Origin: Prostheceraeus crozeri
Taxonomy: Eukaryota; Platyhelminthes; Polycladida; Euryleptidae
DNA length: 64,000 nt
NCBI GenBank assembly: GCA_907163375.1
Contig: CAJQUW010001409.1
Coordinates: forward strand, 62,001 to 126,000
Direction of reading: 5' to 3'
Under the pieces are notes generated by a model. That model worked only from the letters and a program-made list of their open reading frames with translations, searched no databases and was not told the origin of the DNA. A program made the translations under genes and the position numbers. Positions 25,047 to 35,835 of the stretch are shown here, piece after piece (the first letter of the stretch is position 1; each line of letters opens with the position of its first letter).

Positions 25047-27126
25047 TATGATGATCGTTAATAAGTTCACTTAGGTAATTATAGGATGTCTACATACAGA
25101 TGGTGTAGAAGATTGAAATTTTCAGGATTTTTTTATGTGGAGAAACTCTAAGAGGTTTTAATATCCATCACTATCCCACACCATTTATGTGTGAATAAAT
25201 TTGTGATCGATATCCTAGTTTCACAGGATTATAAACAACTCCACTCTAGAAAAGAATCGTTTGAAGAAAAAAATGCGTGTAAGATTCTTTCACTTAAATT
25301 GCAGATAAAAGTGACTGAGGAAAATGATAAGCCTACAAACAAAAGAAATATCAATGAAAAAATTATAAATCTGGAAGAATAAATTTTTGATGCAGTCAAA
25401 GACTACAAGACTATCCAATTTCTGGACTGTTTCAATGCAATGGATGATTTCGGTTTCGCATCAATATCTGAGCTTAAATGGTAGTTTGGTGGCGTCTGCT
25501 GAAACCTAGTCATCCTAGTGACAGTTGCGCGCTTATGAAGACTGTCCACTCCTGGCTTTCAAGTATGGCTTTGCCTTGGGTGGTGCAGGGATGATTAAAT
25601 ACTGCATGGACGATGATTACTTTCATATGCAATTCCTGACGATGATAGAATTTATGCTTGCATCTATGAGCTATGACACAATATTTCAAACAAATTGCAC
25701 AATTGCATTTAAGTGAGACAACGAGAAAGGAAAAAATGTTGTACTGCAACTTGAGTGTTGATTCTGGCGATTCTTGAAGGTGTTCTCCGGATGGTATTTT
25801 AACATGACCTCAACACAGGTTGACCAAATGATTTCAGTAAAAAGCACACCTGACCGTGAGATCGAAAAATGACTTGATTTGCAAGTTATGTACACACATA
25901 ATCGGGACATTTTAAGCGAAAACATGAATAATTGCATGAAACCAAGCCATTGACTACGTATATTATGACTGAAATCACGAGGAAGATTTTTTCACTACCA
26001 GTACAACAAAAAACTTTAGTACATGTGCAGGTGTGAGAAGATTACTGAATAGGCAAAATAAACAAGTATATATTCGAAAAAAATGTAATCATCCCTTATG
26101 ACAAAACTATTAAACAGTTTCAAGTTTCTAACAAATCATCTAAATGAGTTACTTCAATTAAAGCGGTGACATTTTTTGGATTATTATATGACAACGTGGT
26201 TGTCACCATTGTGAAATAATAAAAACAATTATTATGATGACATTTGAGGAAAAACTGAATTGTCTGGCACATCTGCTATACGTGCTTAAGCATATTTCAA
26301 ACTGTTTTCAGCGACGATAAAAGCAAATGGTTCACATTTGTGCATGCAGTAATACTTACTGTAATGCAATATGCAGTTATACAGTTATCCATACTGTCCG
26401 TACAAAATGGCATGTATCGGAGATACAATGTACTTTAAGAAAAGCTTGCAGAAAATCTGATTAATCGAGGGAACTACGAATGACTATTGACTAAATGCTG
26501 ATCAGCTTCGGTTCTAATTAAATCAACTCTCAAAAATCATGAAGAACAATTTAATCAACATGCACCGAAGAAAAACAAATGATCACCGAAATCTTTGATC
26601 ACTTCAATAGTCTTAAAACTGATTTCAGTCAATAGCAGAACTATACATTTCAGTCGTCTACATTATGGATAGAAATCTATATACCTAAAATGCAAATCTA
26701 CATGCACAATGAGATTGTAAAAGTCAATTGATCAATGAATTAAAAACATAGGAATAATGAAGAGTCTCGATAGAAATATGTATAAACAAATACGTTGATG
26801 ATGAAGAATTTTCACTTAAAAAGTACATAGGTAATGTAACAACTTACGGGAAATGCGATTTGTATGATGTCTATGGTATAAGCTCAATCCTTAGCTCTGA
26901 AAAAATTCCAAATTCACAAATAATAAATTGTGGCTAAACTTCGTCTGTGCGAAAAACAAAATATTAAGCACAAAATTCTCTGACAAATTTGATGCGCAAC
27001 TTTCTGTTCTTGAAAACTGTCAATCACAGATGCAGACAGTGTCTCTCCGCATCTTTGAGGCCTCGCTATTCTCCTCCTAACGCCTTTTTCTAGCCCGAGC
27101 TTACGATAATTTCTGTTCCATCGCTT
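25047..27126. other. Intergenic, no gene seen
   Basis: AT-rich DNA between the mariner element and the hAT-like relic. Only short chance ORFs, without recognisable motifs or clear repeats. Confidence 0.5.
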
Positions 27127-27260
27127 CTATCTCACTATTCCGTTTCCTAAAGTTGTTTGACAAAAGATTTTGGCATGCTTCCTTTCAGAAATAGTGATCT
27201 TTCTCTTGACTTCCCTGGCTTCATGAGCGCGTAGTTGTTTTTCTAGATATTTCAATTTTC
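27127..27260 (-). pseudogene. hAT-like transposase relic, C-terminal tail (second piece)
   Basis: Encodes LKYLEKQLRAHEAREVKRK and ITISERKHAK, the basic tail that ends transposases of this hAT type. It is the continuation of 33270-34040, separated by the 6-kb insertion. Joined over one copy of the 12-bp duplication, the two pieces run on but are out of frame by one shift. Confidence 0.5.
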
Positions 27261-27634
27261 GATCAAGAGCGAGAATAACTTCTTCGGATACAAATTGTAT
27301 TGGTTTCACACAACGTTTCGCTTAGGCAAGCTTGTTCACGTGTGAATATTGGACACAGAGATTCGCAAAGTTATAGCAATGAGGTATGTTTACAACAAAA
27401 GTTCAAGGTCAAAACTAGGGAAATTAATACATCACGTACGATAGGCCTAAGCTACATAATACTCACAAAGTAGGAAAGTAAGATAGTCATAAGATAAAAT
27501 ACAGGAAAAGAAGTAGATATTCACAAATGAAATCAAGAACTGTACATTAGATTACGTCCCACACAATGGTTCATCAGAAGAGAAGGATCGACCTTGGAAA
27601 TGTACTTAGATTCCAAATAACATCTCCTAGTGAC
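27261..27634 (-). repeat. Inverted 3' untranslated end of the Penelope-like element
   Basis: Reverse complement of about 32850-33220. It contains the hammerhead-like motif (27305-27346) but lacks the last 37 bp present at the downstream 3' end. The outer edge abuts the 12-bp target duplication. Confidence 0.88.
27305..27346 (-). ncRNA. Hammerhead-like ribozyme motif, inverted copy
   Basis: Minus-strand copy of the motif at 33142-33183, identical including CGTT, in the inverted 5' arm of the composite element. Confidence 0.45.
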
Positions 27635-29093
27635 TCCTCGGGTACTGCGACTACTGGAGCATGGATTGAAGATCTTTGAGAAAGTCCTAGAAAAGAGATT
27701 GAGAAGTTTGGTCAGCATAGGAGAACAGCAGTTTGCATACAGCCGAGGAAAATCGTGTACGGATGCAATCTTCATCATCAGAAGACTTCAGGAGAGATAT
27801 ATGGAAAAGAAAAAGAAATTGTTTCATATCTTCGTCGACCTCCAAAAAGCTTTTGATCGCGTCCCACGAGATGTCATCAGATGGGCACTCCGACGACAGA
27901 AAGTGCCAGAACACCTGATAAACCTCGTCATGTCCTTGTACGTAGACACAACATCGAAAGTGTGTGTTGCAGGTGGAATGTCAGAAGATTTCGGCATAGG
28001 TGTTGGTGTTCATCAAGGATCTGCCCTCAGCCCCCTTCTCTTCATTCTCGTAATGGAAGAAGCTACGAAAGATTGCAGAAAGGGAGGATTGATGGAGATG
28101 TTGTACGCAGATGACCTGGTCCTTACAGGCGGGAGCAAGGAAGTGGAAGAAATGTTCAAGAAATGGAAGGAGGACATGGAAAGCAAAGGTTTGAAAGTGA
28201 ATATCCAAAAGACGAAGATGTTGATCAGTGGCAGCGAAGAATCTCCTCCTCTTCAATCAAGAAGGTTTCCTTGTGGTGTATGCGGTCGCGGCGTAGGTGC
28301 CAACTCTATTCTCTGCCAAAGCTGTGATAAGTGGTGTCACAAACGCTGCAGTGGACTGAATTCTCTCACAGGCGTCACAAACTTCCAGTGTTCGATGTGT
28401 GTAAACAACGCAAGGAGTACCGACGAAGATGAAAGATGTGTGATAGACGGTGTAGAGATCGACGTAGTGAAAGAGTTTTGTTATCTCGGGGATGTGTTGA
28501 GCTGCAAAGGAGGATCAGAGCGAGCGGTGCGAGCGAGAATTGCGTCCGCATGGCGCAAATGGAAAGATCTAGCAAGTCTCCTCAGGAACCGACACGTACC
28601 ACTCAAATGCCGTGGACACGTGTATGACGCATGCATCAGACCCGTGCTGCTCTATGGTGCCGAATCATGGGCCCTCACACAACACCTGGCCCAACAACTG
28701 CGTTCGTCTGACAGACGGATGCTGCGGTACATGACCGGTGTCTCACTCTCCGATCGAGTTGATAGCGCTGAAGTAGCAGGCAGGTGCGGCCTCAAACAGC
28801 TGGAGGTCGTACTCAGAGAACGCAGGTTGAGGTGGTTCGGGCACGTGAAACGGAGGACAGAGGAAGAGCCGATTCATCGCGTGCTCAACGTGGCTGTCGA
28901 AGGTCCCAGGCCACGTGGCAGACTAAGAAGATCATGGCTGCAGACCATCCAGGAAGACATGAAGGAGCTGAGGCTGACAGTGGAAGACACACAGGACCGC
29001 GCCCGTTGGAGGAGTCTCATCACGTCCAACCCTCACCAAGGAGGAAAAGCAGACGTTAAAAGGAGAAAGTAAAGTAAGTAAGTAAGTAGTGAC
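27628..29093 (+). mobile_element. LINE inserted into the Penelope-like element, 7-bp target duplication
   Basis: TAGTGAC occurs at 27628-27634 and 29087-29093; removing 27635-29093 restores the Penelope-like sequence exactly. The insert is 1,452 bp, 5' truncated inside the reverse transcriptase, and ends in a (TAAG)n tail of about four units, both signs of target-primed reverse transcription. It is in the orientation opposite to the PLE arm it hit, and is the youngest insertion in the nest. Confidence 0.92.
27639..29072 (+). CDS. 5'-truncated LINE ORF2: RT with embedded PHD-like zinc cluster
   Basis: Open throughout (about 477 codons), lacking the endonuclease and RT N terminus. RT blocks: FHIFVDLQKAFDRVPRDV (motif A), GVHQGSALSPLLFIL, MLYADDLVLTG (catalytic YADD near residue 160 of the open frame). 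Residues 213-258 hold a C-x2-C ... C-x2-C-x4-H-x2-C ... C-x2-C cluster (FPCGVCGRGVGANSILCQSC), like a PHD finger, before the thumb block EFCYLGDVLS. The C-terminal part has GHVKRRTEEEPIHRVL. The truncation means it cannot move itself. Clade not resolved; the same architecture is in the old copy at 60080. Confidence 0.9.
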   Translation, partial: RVLRLLEHGLKIFEKVLEKRLRSLVSIGEQQFAYSRGKSCTDAIFIIRRLQERYMEKKKKLFHIFVDLQKAFDRVPRDVIRWALRRQKVPEHLINLVMSLYVDTTSKVCVAGGMSEDFGIGVGVHQGSALSPLLFILVMEEATKDCRKGGLMEMLYADDLVLTGGSKEVEEMFKKWKEDMESKGLKVNIQKTKMLISGSEESPPLQSRRFPCGVCGRGVGANSILCQSCDKWCHKRCSGLNSLTGVTNFQCSMCVNNARSTDEDERCVIDGVEIDVVKEFCYLGDVLSCKGGSERAVRARIASAWRKWKDLASLLRNRHVPLKCRGHVYDACIRPVLLYGAESWALTQHLAQQLRSSDRRMLRYMTGVSLSDRVDSAEVAGRCGLKQLEVVLRERRLRWFGHVKRRTEEEPIHRVLNVAVEGPRPRGRLRRSWLQTIQEDMKELRLTVEDTQDRARWRSLITSNPHQGGKADVKRRK

Positions 29094-29743
29094 ACTTCTC
29101 AGATTATCATGAAGAATCCTCCATATAACTGAACTCGTAGAAATGTCAGTGTTGTGTGTATCACGAAAATGTAATTTCACTGCTGAAAAATTATCCTTAA
29201 AAATGTGCTCACGGAGTCTGGTCTGTACTGACCGACCTGTTTCACCAATATACACTTGATTACAAACTTTACAAGTGATTTCATAAATCAAAAACTTTTT
29301 GTGACATCTATTTGGATGAAGCGCACAGGCACAAGTATCACAGTCACTATTGCATTGCTTCCTTTCCTTTGGAGGATGCAGTAAAGTCTTTAGATTATTG
29401 CCACCATTAAAAGAAAATTTAATTTTGTCTTGCAGACCAGTCCTTCTTAAAAGGGAATTCATCTTACGTTTATTAACCTCATCTACATAGGGGACTTTCA
29501 AGAAGAATGGTCTATGAGAGTTGGACGGAGCATTCGAATTTGCTCCATATTGCCTTTCTTTAGAGTTAAATTTCACCAGAGAATTCTGAATGAAGTCGTT
29601 CGGATAGCCGTTGGCGATAAGCCTGTTGATCACCTTATCCACAGAATAATTAAAATTTTCTCGGTTAGTAGATCTCGTTTTGGCCCGGTGAAATTCTCCC
29701 ATAACTATGGCTCTCTTTTGCGAAATGGGTCCATTTGAAGTCC
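29094..29743 (-). repeat. Inverted 3' segment of the Penelope-like element
   Basis: Reverse complement of 32207-32850 of the full copy, with nearly no differences. It includes the GIY-YIG coding part on the minus strand. With 27261-27634, from which a LINE separates it, it makes the 5' inverted arm of the composite. It faces the forward copy tail to tail across a short junction at 29743-29760. Confidence 0.88.
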
Positions 29744-29744
29744 T

Positions 29745-30530
29745 GTAAGATGAAACAGATGAATTCCCTTTTAAGAAGGACTGGTCTGCAAGACAAAATT
29801 AAATTTTCTTTTAATGGTGGCAATAATCTAAAGACTTTACTGCATCCTCCAAAGGAAAGGAAGCAATGCAATAGTGACTGTGATACTTGTGCCTGTGCGC
29901 TTCATCCAAATAGATGTCACAAAAAGTTTTTGATTTATGAAATCACTTGTAAAGTTTGTAATCAAGTGTATATTGGTGAAACAGGTCGGTCAGTACAGAC
30001 CAGACTCCGTGAGCACATTTTTAAGGATAATTTTTCAGCAGTGAAATTACATTTTCGTGATACACACAACACTGACATTTCTACGAGTTCAGTTATATGG
30101 AGGATTCTTCATGATAATCTGAGAAGTGTCACTAGGAGATGTTATTTGGAATCTAAGTACATTTCCAAGGTCGATCCTTCTCTTCTGATGAACCATTGTG
30201 TGGGACGTAATCTAATGTACAGTTCTTGATTTTATTTGTGAATATCTACTTCTTTTCCTGTATTTTATCTTATGACTATCTTACTTTCCTACTTTGTGAG
30301 TATTATGTAGCTTAGGCCTATCGTACGTGATGCATTAATTTCCCTAGTTTTGACCTTGAACTTTTGTTGTAAACATACCTCATTGCTATAACTTTGCGAA
30401 TCTCTGTGTCCAATATTCACACGTGAACAAGCTTGCCTAAGCGAAACTTTGTGTGAAACCAATACAATTTGTATCCGAAGAAGTTATTCTCGCTCTTGAT
30501 CTAACATTCCCGGATACGTGGACTACACAT
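29745..30530 (+). repeat. Forward pseudo-LTR copy of the Penelope-like element
   Basis: Direct repeat of 32480-33257: coding for the Cys finger and GIY-YIG domain, stop, and the 300-bp 3' region. At the left junction GTAAGATGAA is followed by a few extra bases and then GATGAATTCCC, a short stutter. The tandem arrangement gives the unit-length spacing of 2,726 bp between ribozyme-like motifs. Confidence 0.9.
30416..30457 (+). ncRNA. Hammerhead-like ribozyme motif in pseudo-LTR (copy 1)
   Basis: Stem I TTCACAC (30416-30422) pairs perfectly with GTGTGAA (30451-30457). Core GTGAACAA, stem II GCTT/AAGC with loop GCCT, GAAA at 30443-30446, then CTTT. The position matches the ribozymes known in PLE pseudo-LTRs. 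The core departs from CUGANGA: the third and eighth positions read G and C instead of C and G, with one extra A. Confidence 0.5.
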
Positions 30531-32955
30531 GATTCCAAAATTTGATTTCCGTGTGGCACAGAAACTAGTGAAGATTTCCAGCAATATTCAATTCATGAGA
30601 CAGTGCAGGAAAAATGGTGTTATCCCAAATGGTTTAATGGCGAAAAATCCTCTGAAGGACACCCTAAATTGTGATCGCGCTCATAATCTGGTGATGAGGC
30701 AAAGCAAACAATGGCTGCAACTAGCATTGGATCAAGAATATTACAGAAGAACTAAAAATTTCAAGTGTGTTTTTCCACTGGTTGAGAATGACTCTAAGGC
30801 AATTTCTAAATTGACTTCGTCATTACGAGAAACGAAATTTGGTAAATTCACCAGATTACTGAGGTCTAAGAAATCATCCTCACCTACAGTTGAAGTGGAT
30901 GGATTTGTTAATTTTACTGATACCGATATTTCGGAGGACTTACAAAATTTGTTGAGGCAAGGACCCTCTCTGGTTTTGCCAGAAATCAAATCCCACACTA
31001 TGGAAGCAAGAATAATGGAGGTACAGGCTGATCTGGAAGTATGCATCAGTGCATTATCTAGAGAAGGTGTTTCGAGAGAAATAATCAACGAATTTTCAGG
31101 AGGCATGATTAACATTACGAACAGCATGTCTAATTTCAAATCTCAAGACAGGAGTTTTACCAAACGCATGATGGATGAAGTAAAAAGTTTGAAAGACAAT
31201 GGCACTATTATAATTCCGAGTGACAAAACATCCAAACTTATTGCAATTACAGAAGAAAAGTACAGGCAGATGCATCGGGAAGCTACTATTGACACCAATA
31301 ATTTTGAGAGAGTCAGGGAGATACTGCCTTCGACGGGACAAGGTAAATTCAACAAGGCCTTGACATGTATTGCTAATAAATATAAAGATAATCAGCAAAT
31401 GGTTTATGGTTGGCTGATGAGATGCAAATGTTCGGAGCCTTCTCTATCGTCCACATAGATTCTTCCTAAAGATCACAAAAATGGACCATTAAAGGGCAGA
31501 CCAATCGTGGCGGCTACAGACGGACCTGGGACTTTCTTGGCTCGAGAAGTGGCTGGCAAACTGTCTAACTGCCTTAAGGCGGTTGAAGCTCATGTCCCTG
31601 ATACAATTACCTTCGTCAACTGGATCAGGGAGGTCGATGCTTCTGAAAGTACTAGCTTTGCGTCCCTTGACGTAGCAAATCTTTATGGCAGCATTCCCAG
31701 GATGGATTCCGAGGAAGAATATGGTATTTACACTATTCTAGAGGAATTCCTTTCTTCCTTTTCATTTATGGATGATTTGTTGATACAAATTCACGTTCCG
31801 GATCTATTGGACCTCATAAAACTATCTTTGGAAAATGACTATATTATATTTGAGCAGATGACATTCAAGCAGATTAATGGTCTATCTATGGGAAACCCCT
31901 TGGCCCCTATAGTGGCTATTATTTACATGAATTATATCGAAAAATGCGTTTTGAGGAGCATCCCTGATACCATTCTATGGAAACGCTACATAGATGACAT
32001 TTTTATTATTTGGCCTGATGGAATTTCATTGGATCAGATATTACTTAAATGTAACGGGGTAAGCAAGTCTATCAAATTTACCTGTGAGTCACCGAATAGT
32101 GTTGGCTGGCTACCCTTTCTTGATTGTGAAATCAAAAAGTTTGGTGGCAAATTTCAAACACGCCTTTTTATGAAGAGTTTTCATAGTGGTTCAATATATC
32201 CGTGGACTTCAAATGGACCCATTTCGCAAAAGAGAGCCATAGTTATGGGAGAATTTCACCGGGCCAAAACGAGATCTACTAACCGAGAAAATTTTAATTA
32301 TTCTGTGGATAAGGTGATCAACAGGCTTATCGCCAACGGCTATCCGAACGACTTCATTCAGAATTCTCTGGTGAAATTTAACTCTAAAGAAAGGCAATAT
32401 GGAGCAAATTCGAATGCTCCGTCCAACTCTCATAGACCATTCTTCTTGAAAGTCCCCTATGTAGATGAGGTTAATAAACGTAAGATGAATTCCCTTTTAA
32501 GAAGGACTGGTCTGCAAGACAAAATTAAATTTTCTTTTAATGGTGGCAATAATCTAAAGACTTTACTGCATCCTCCAAAGGAAAGGAAGCAATGCAATAG
32601 TGACTGTGATACTTGTGCCTGTGCGCTTCATCCAAATAGATGTCACAAAAAGTTTTTGATTTATGAAATCACTTGTAAAGTTTGTAATCAAGTGTATATT
32701 GGTGAAACAGGTCGGTCAGTACAGACCAGACTCCGTGAGCACATTTTTAAGGATAATTTTTCAGCAGTGAAATTACATTTTCGTGATACACACAACACTG
32801 ACATTTCTACGAGTTCAGTTATATGGAGGATTCTTCATGATAATCTGAGAAGTGTTACTAGGAGATGTTATTTGGAATCTAAGTACATTTCCAAGGTCGA
32901 TCCTTCTCTTCTGATGAACCATTGTGTGGGACGTAATCTAATGTACAGTTCTTGA
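30529..32955 (+). pseudogene. Penelope-like reverse transcriptase with GIY-YIG endonuclease
   Basis: A single frame of about 808 residues, nearly whole with about one break. PLE proteins copy RNA by target-primed reverse transcription, with nicking by a C-terminal GIY-YIG nuclease. Seen: an N-terminal PLE region; fingers PKDHKNGPLKGRPIV; palm block FASLDVANLYGSIP; NGLSMGNPLAPIVAIIYMNY; KRYIDDIFIIW with the catalytic Asp pair; GWLPFLDCEI; a Cys-rich finger CNSDCDTCACALHPNRC; then FLIYEITCKVCNQVYIGETG and RTRLREHI-like nuclease strands near residues 705-735. The start codon lies in the end of the preceding pseudo-LTR copy. Confidence 0.88.
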
Positions 32956-33141
32956 TTTTATTTGTGAATATCTACTTCTTTTCCTGTATTTTATCTTATG
33001 ACTATCTTACTTTCCTACTTTGTGAGTATTATGTAGCTTAGGCCTATCGTACGTGATGTATTAATTTCCCTAGTTTTGACCTTGAACTTTTGTTGTAAAC
33101 ATACCTCATTGCTATAACTTTGCGAATCTCTGTGTCCAATA

Positions 33142-33183
33142 TTCACACGTGAACAAGCTTGCCTAAGCGAAACGTTGTGTGAA
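33142..33183 (+). ncRNA. Hammerhead-like ribozyme motif in pseudo-LTR (copy 2)
   Basis: The same motif as at 30416, but with CGTT instead of CTTT before the 3' stem I strand, which gives a two-base-pair stem III (AC/GU) and a GUU cleavage triplet. It lies 2,726 bp downstream of copy 1, one element unit. Confidence 0.5.
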
Positions 33184-33269
33184 ACCAATACAATTTGTAT
33201 CCGAAGAAGTTATTCTCGCTCTTGATCTAACATTCCCGGATACGTGGACTACACATGATTTCAATTTTC

Positions 33270-34040
33270 CTCCGTGATATGCGAACGACTGGACAAACTC
33301 ATGCTTTTCAACAGTTTATCAGGAACTTCTAAGTCCTGAACGGAATCATGATCGAAGAACTCGGATGATAGTCGCATTTCATCGTACAGCTCATTAGAGA
33401 AGGCACTTTGGTAATTTCTTTCGTGGAACCTAATTTTCGAAAATCCACTTTCAACTGTCATGTTTTGAGGAACAAATACAGTCAATGTGTTTACTTACTG
33501 CAACAGAGTCGGTGAATTGGAAAACTCATTTTCCTCGAACGATGAAGCGCCCGACTTTACGCCCTGGTGCTGTCCTCGCTAAATCGCAACTTCGTCTGAT
33601 GAAGTAAGACGATTTGAATCGAGGGCCGAGTACAATGGAAACAAGTCCTTCAAATATCCATCGTTCGCCGTTTGGTCATTCTTTAAGTGGCAATGAAAAG
33701 CAATTAGCGATTGCAACATTTTTGAAAATCTTGTAAGAAGACAATTCAATTGTTTTTAATTGAAAAAATCCATCTTATCTTTTTGATTCCATGTGTACTA
33801 TGCAACTTATTCATAGCTACATCGATATGCGGAGATTCATTATCAAAACACAGCTCCTGCATAGCTGACTGAAAGTTCCAGGGAGTTTCATCTTTATGAT
33901 ACAAGATCGAAATGTAGTTCTGTGGTGTCACTTCCATAGAATAGCCCAATCGATGCAGAAGCTTTTGGAGTAATTCCAACAACGTTTTCGAATATTTGAG
34001 TAAGTCAAGATTGAGAGACTGCATGGTCTCTTGCATTTAA
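33270..34040 (-). pseudogene. hAT-like transposase relic, C-terminal half (first piece)
   Basis: Minus-strand frames carry TVFVPQNMTVESGFSKIR, the eroded form of the hAT dimerisation motif (N-x-SVERGFS-x-N), then SFSNELYDEMRLSS-like helices and VPDKLLKSMSLSSRS. The reading continues after the Penelope-like insertion at 27127-27260. Frameshifts separate the pieces (33746-34036 and 33261-33485). It is older than the retroelement inside it. Confidence 0.55.
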
Positions 34041-34487
34041 AATGCATGCTTTACTGAATTCATGATTCAATCTCCACCACACATAAGAAGTCAATAGAAA
34101 TCTCAAAAAAGTGGTCTGCAGAAAGCAGAACAAAAGCAGACTTTGCAGACCAGTTTGCTAAATGCAGACCATTTGGTCAGCTTGCATCAATCGCATGCAC
34201 AATGGAAGAGAAGTCATTCGACGTGACTCGAGGCAGTGAGTCGTTTCGTTAAGTGGCTAGAGCTGAATGAAAACACGTGATGACGTCATTTGTGATCTGC
34301 GCGTGAGGACAATAGCATGGGAACAGGATGTAAGCGTGAAAACAAGCGTCAGGTGATTTTAGACGCACAGATGAATGAATTGCATTTCGCTATTCACGTG
34401 CAGTGACAAACAAGTATCAAAATGCAAGCACATTATTTCAAATTGCAGCATTTTCATCAGGACATTCATTTAAAGTTTGCTGTAAAA

Positions 34488-34570
34488 ATGGTGCACTGCT
34501 GTGTCTTCGGATGTATCAAAAATACCAATTCTGAAAGTAAAAATATTAGCTTTCATACAGGATCCCAACA
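34488..34570 (+). pseudogene. THAP-type zinc finger N-terminal exon or fragment
   Basis: MVHCCVFGCIKNTNSESKN followed by ISFHT matches the start of THAP domains (M-x-x-C-C-x4-C ... FH). The remainder (a second Cys-x2-His and the AVPTIF end) is not in this frame. Either it is a first exon ending near the FHT codons or a broken THAP or P-element-type fragment. No downstream exon was found. Confidence 0.5.
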
Positions 34571-34597
34571 GAAGCTACCTTATCCTTGTATATATCA

Positions 34598-34789
34598 AAG
34601 TTAGGAACCTATGTATTTGTAAAATATTTTCTTTTTGTTATTGTTATTATAAACCTTTATATATTTCGACCAGCTCTTTGGTCATCATCAGAATGATCAT
34701 CTGTGCAAGGATAATTTGTCCTTTCGATGATGACCAAAGAGCTGTTCGAAATATATAAAGGTTTACAAATACTTGGGTTCCTAACTTTA
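34598..34789. repeat. Inverted repeat with GATGATGACC...GAAATATA motif in both arms
   Basis: Outer ends AAAGTTAGGAACC and GGTTCCTAACTTT. Inside, CCTTTATATATTTCGA and its complement flank CAGCTCTTTGGTCATCATC. Read on the minus strand, the left arm gives CTGATGA, a GACC/GGTC hairpin and GAAA: a hammerhead core order with weak outer stem. It looks like two decayed retroelement tails joined head to head. Confidence 0.6.
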
Positions 34790-35189
34790 ATATTTTGAAA
34801 ATGACCCAAGGCCTCTTTACAAAAGCTACTTTGTTATTAAATGGTGCTGATACACTGAACTGAAAGTTTACTCCTAATGAACAGTCTCACAATGAATTCA
34901 GTAACTGTTTCCTTTTCTCACAATTACTTCTGTCTCAATTCAGTATTTCGCACCAGAATGATATTCAAGACTTTATTTAGAAATATCGCAAATTAGAACA
35001 GAACCACTACGATGCATCGAAATTTTCTAATTATCTTCATTTCAGACAAAATATCAATATGTGCTTGCAACCGGCAAGCACATGTATATTAATTGTCTAT
35101 CATAAAATTGAACGAACAAGGTTTGACTCCAGAAATTGTCAGCAAAATTTGATTGATTCTCTCCCATTGTGAGGAGAACATTGCATAAA

Positions 35190-35835
35190 ATGCTGAAATC
35201 AAAAGCTAAGTGGTGTGCTTCATCCAAGCGTCGTGACAGTGTTCCATCTGATCCTGTGAGAATGTGTAATCTCATGATAGCTCCTGTGTCAAATCTTCAA
35301 TGTCTGGGTGTCGTCATCGATTCCGAACTCAGCACGGGGTTAGCTATTGCTCACTCTGTTTCAACTTGTTTTGGAGTTATGAGGCACAATCAATGCTGCT
35401 GCTCGAATCGTCTACAATGTTGGTCCGAATCGCCACGTTTTTCCTGTACTTTGTGAGCTTGGCTGGATGGAGAGAAGATTTATCTTCCTAACCATCGTCT
35501 GCCTTCGAGCAAGTGCGCCGCATTACTTGTCTGCCGCATTAACGGAAGTCTCATCTGTTGAAAGCAGAAGATTTTCGCTCCGCGGAATCTAAGATGCTAC
35601 AAGTCCCTATCTCTCGCAGACACACGCTAGGAGGGAGATCAATCCGGCTAAAGGCTTCTCAATTGAGGAATTCCTTACCACCCGATATACGCCGTTCAGG
35701 TTGTCTGCTGCATTTTAGGAGACTTTTAACGACTTACTTGCTGAACAAGTTTTTAATGTAGATTTTTTATCATTTGTAAAGCGGCATTGAGGTCACTTTG
35801 GTGACGAAACGCCCTATTCATCGAATGCCAAAATA
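35190..35835 (+). mobile_element. L2-type LINE 3' fragment
   Basis: Broken frames give LQCLGVVIDSELS, then MLQVPISRRHTLGGRSIRLK and ASQLRNSLPPDIRRS ... FRRLLTTYLLNKF, the C-terminal sequence of L2/CR1-group ORF2 (consensus LGDRSF...APRLWNSLPPDIR...FK..LKT.LF). It is followed at 35779-35835 by TGTAAAGCGGCATTGAGG and ACGAAACGCCCTATTCATC, like the hairpin-bearing 3' end of L2 elements. Several frameshifts, 5' truncated. Confidence 0.75.

Larger units (their letters stand above)
27249..33269 (+). mobile_element. Penelope-like retroelement, composite insertion with 12-bp target duplication
   Basis: ATTTCAATTTTC stands at 27249-27260 and 33258-33269. Between them: an inverted 3' part of the element (27261-27634 and 29094-29743, split by a LINE), a forward 3' part (about 29745-30530), then a near-complete element (30531-33257) whose 3' part repeats the forward copy almost exactly. 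Forward partial plus full copy is the pseudo-LTR arrangement of Penelope-like elements, and an inverted 5' fragment is also known for the family. The copies differ at only a few sites, so the insertion is young. It looks nearly whole, with about one break in its coding region. Confidence 0.9.

Noticed and set aside
29935-30240. CTTCTGATGAACC...GGGACGTAATC as a hammerhead core
   Set aside because: It lies in the GIY-YIG coding region, lacks GAAA after stem II and has no outer stem; the hammerhead-like motif in the 3' region is far better.
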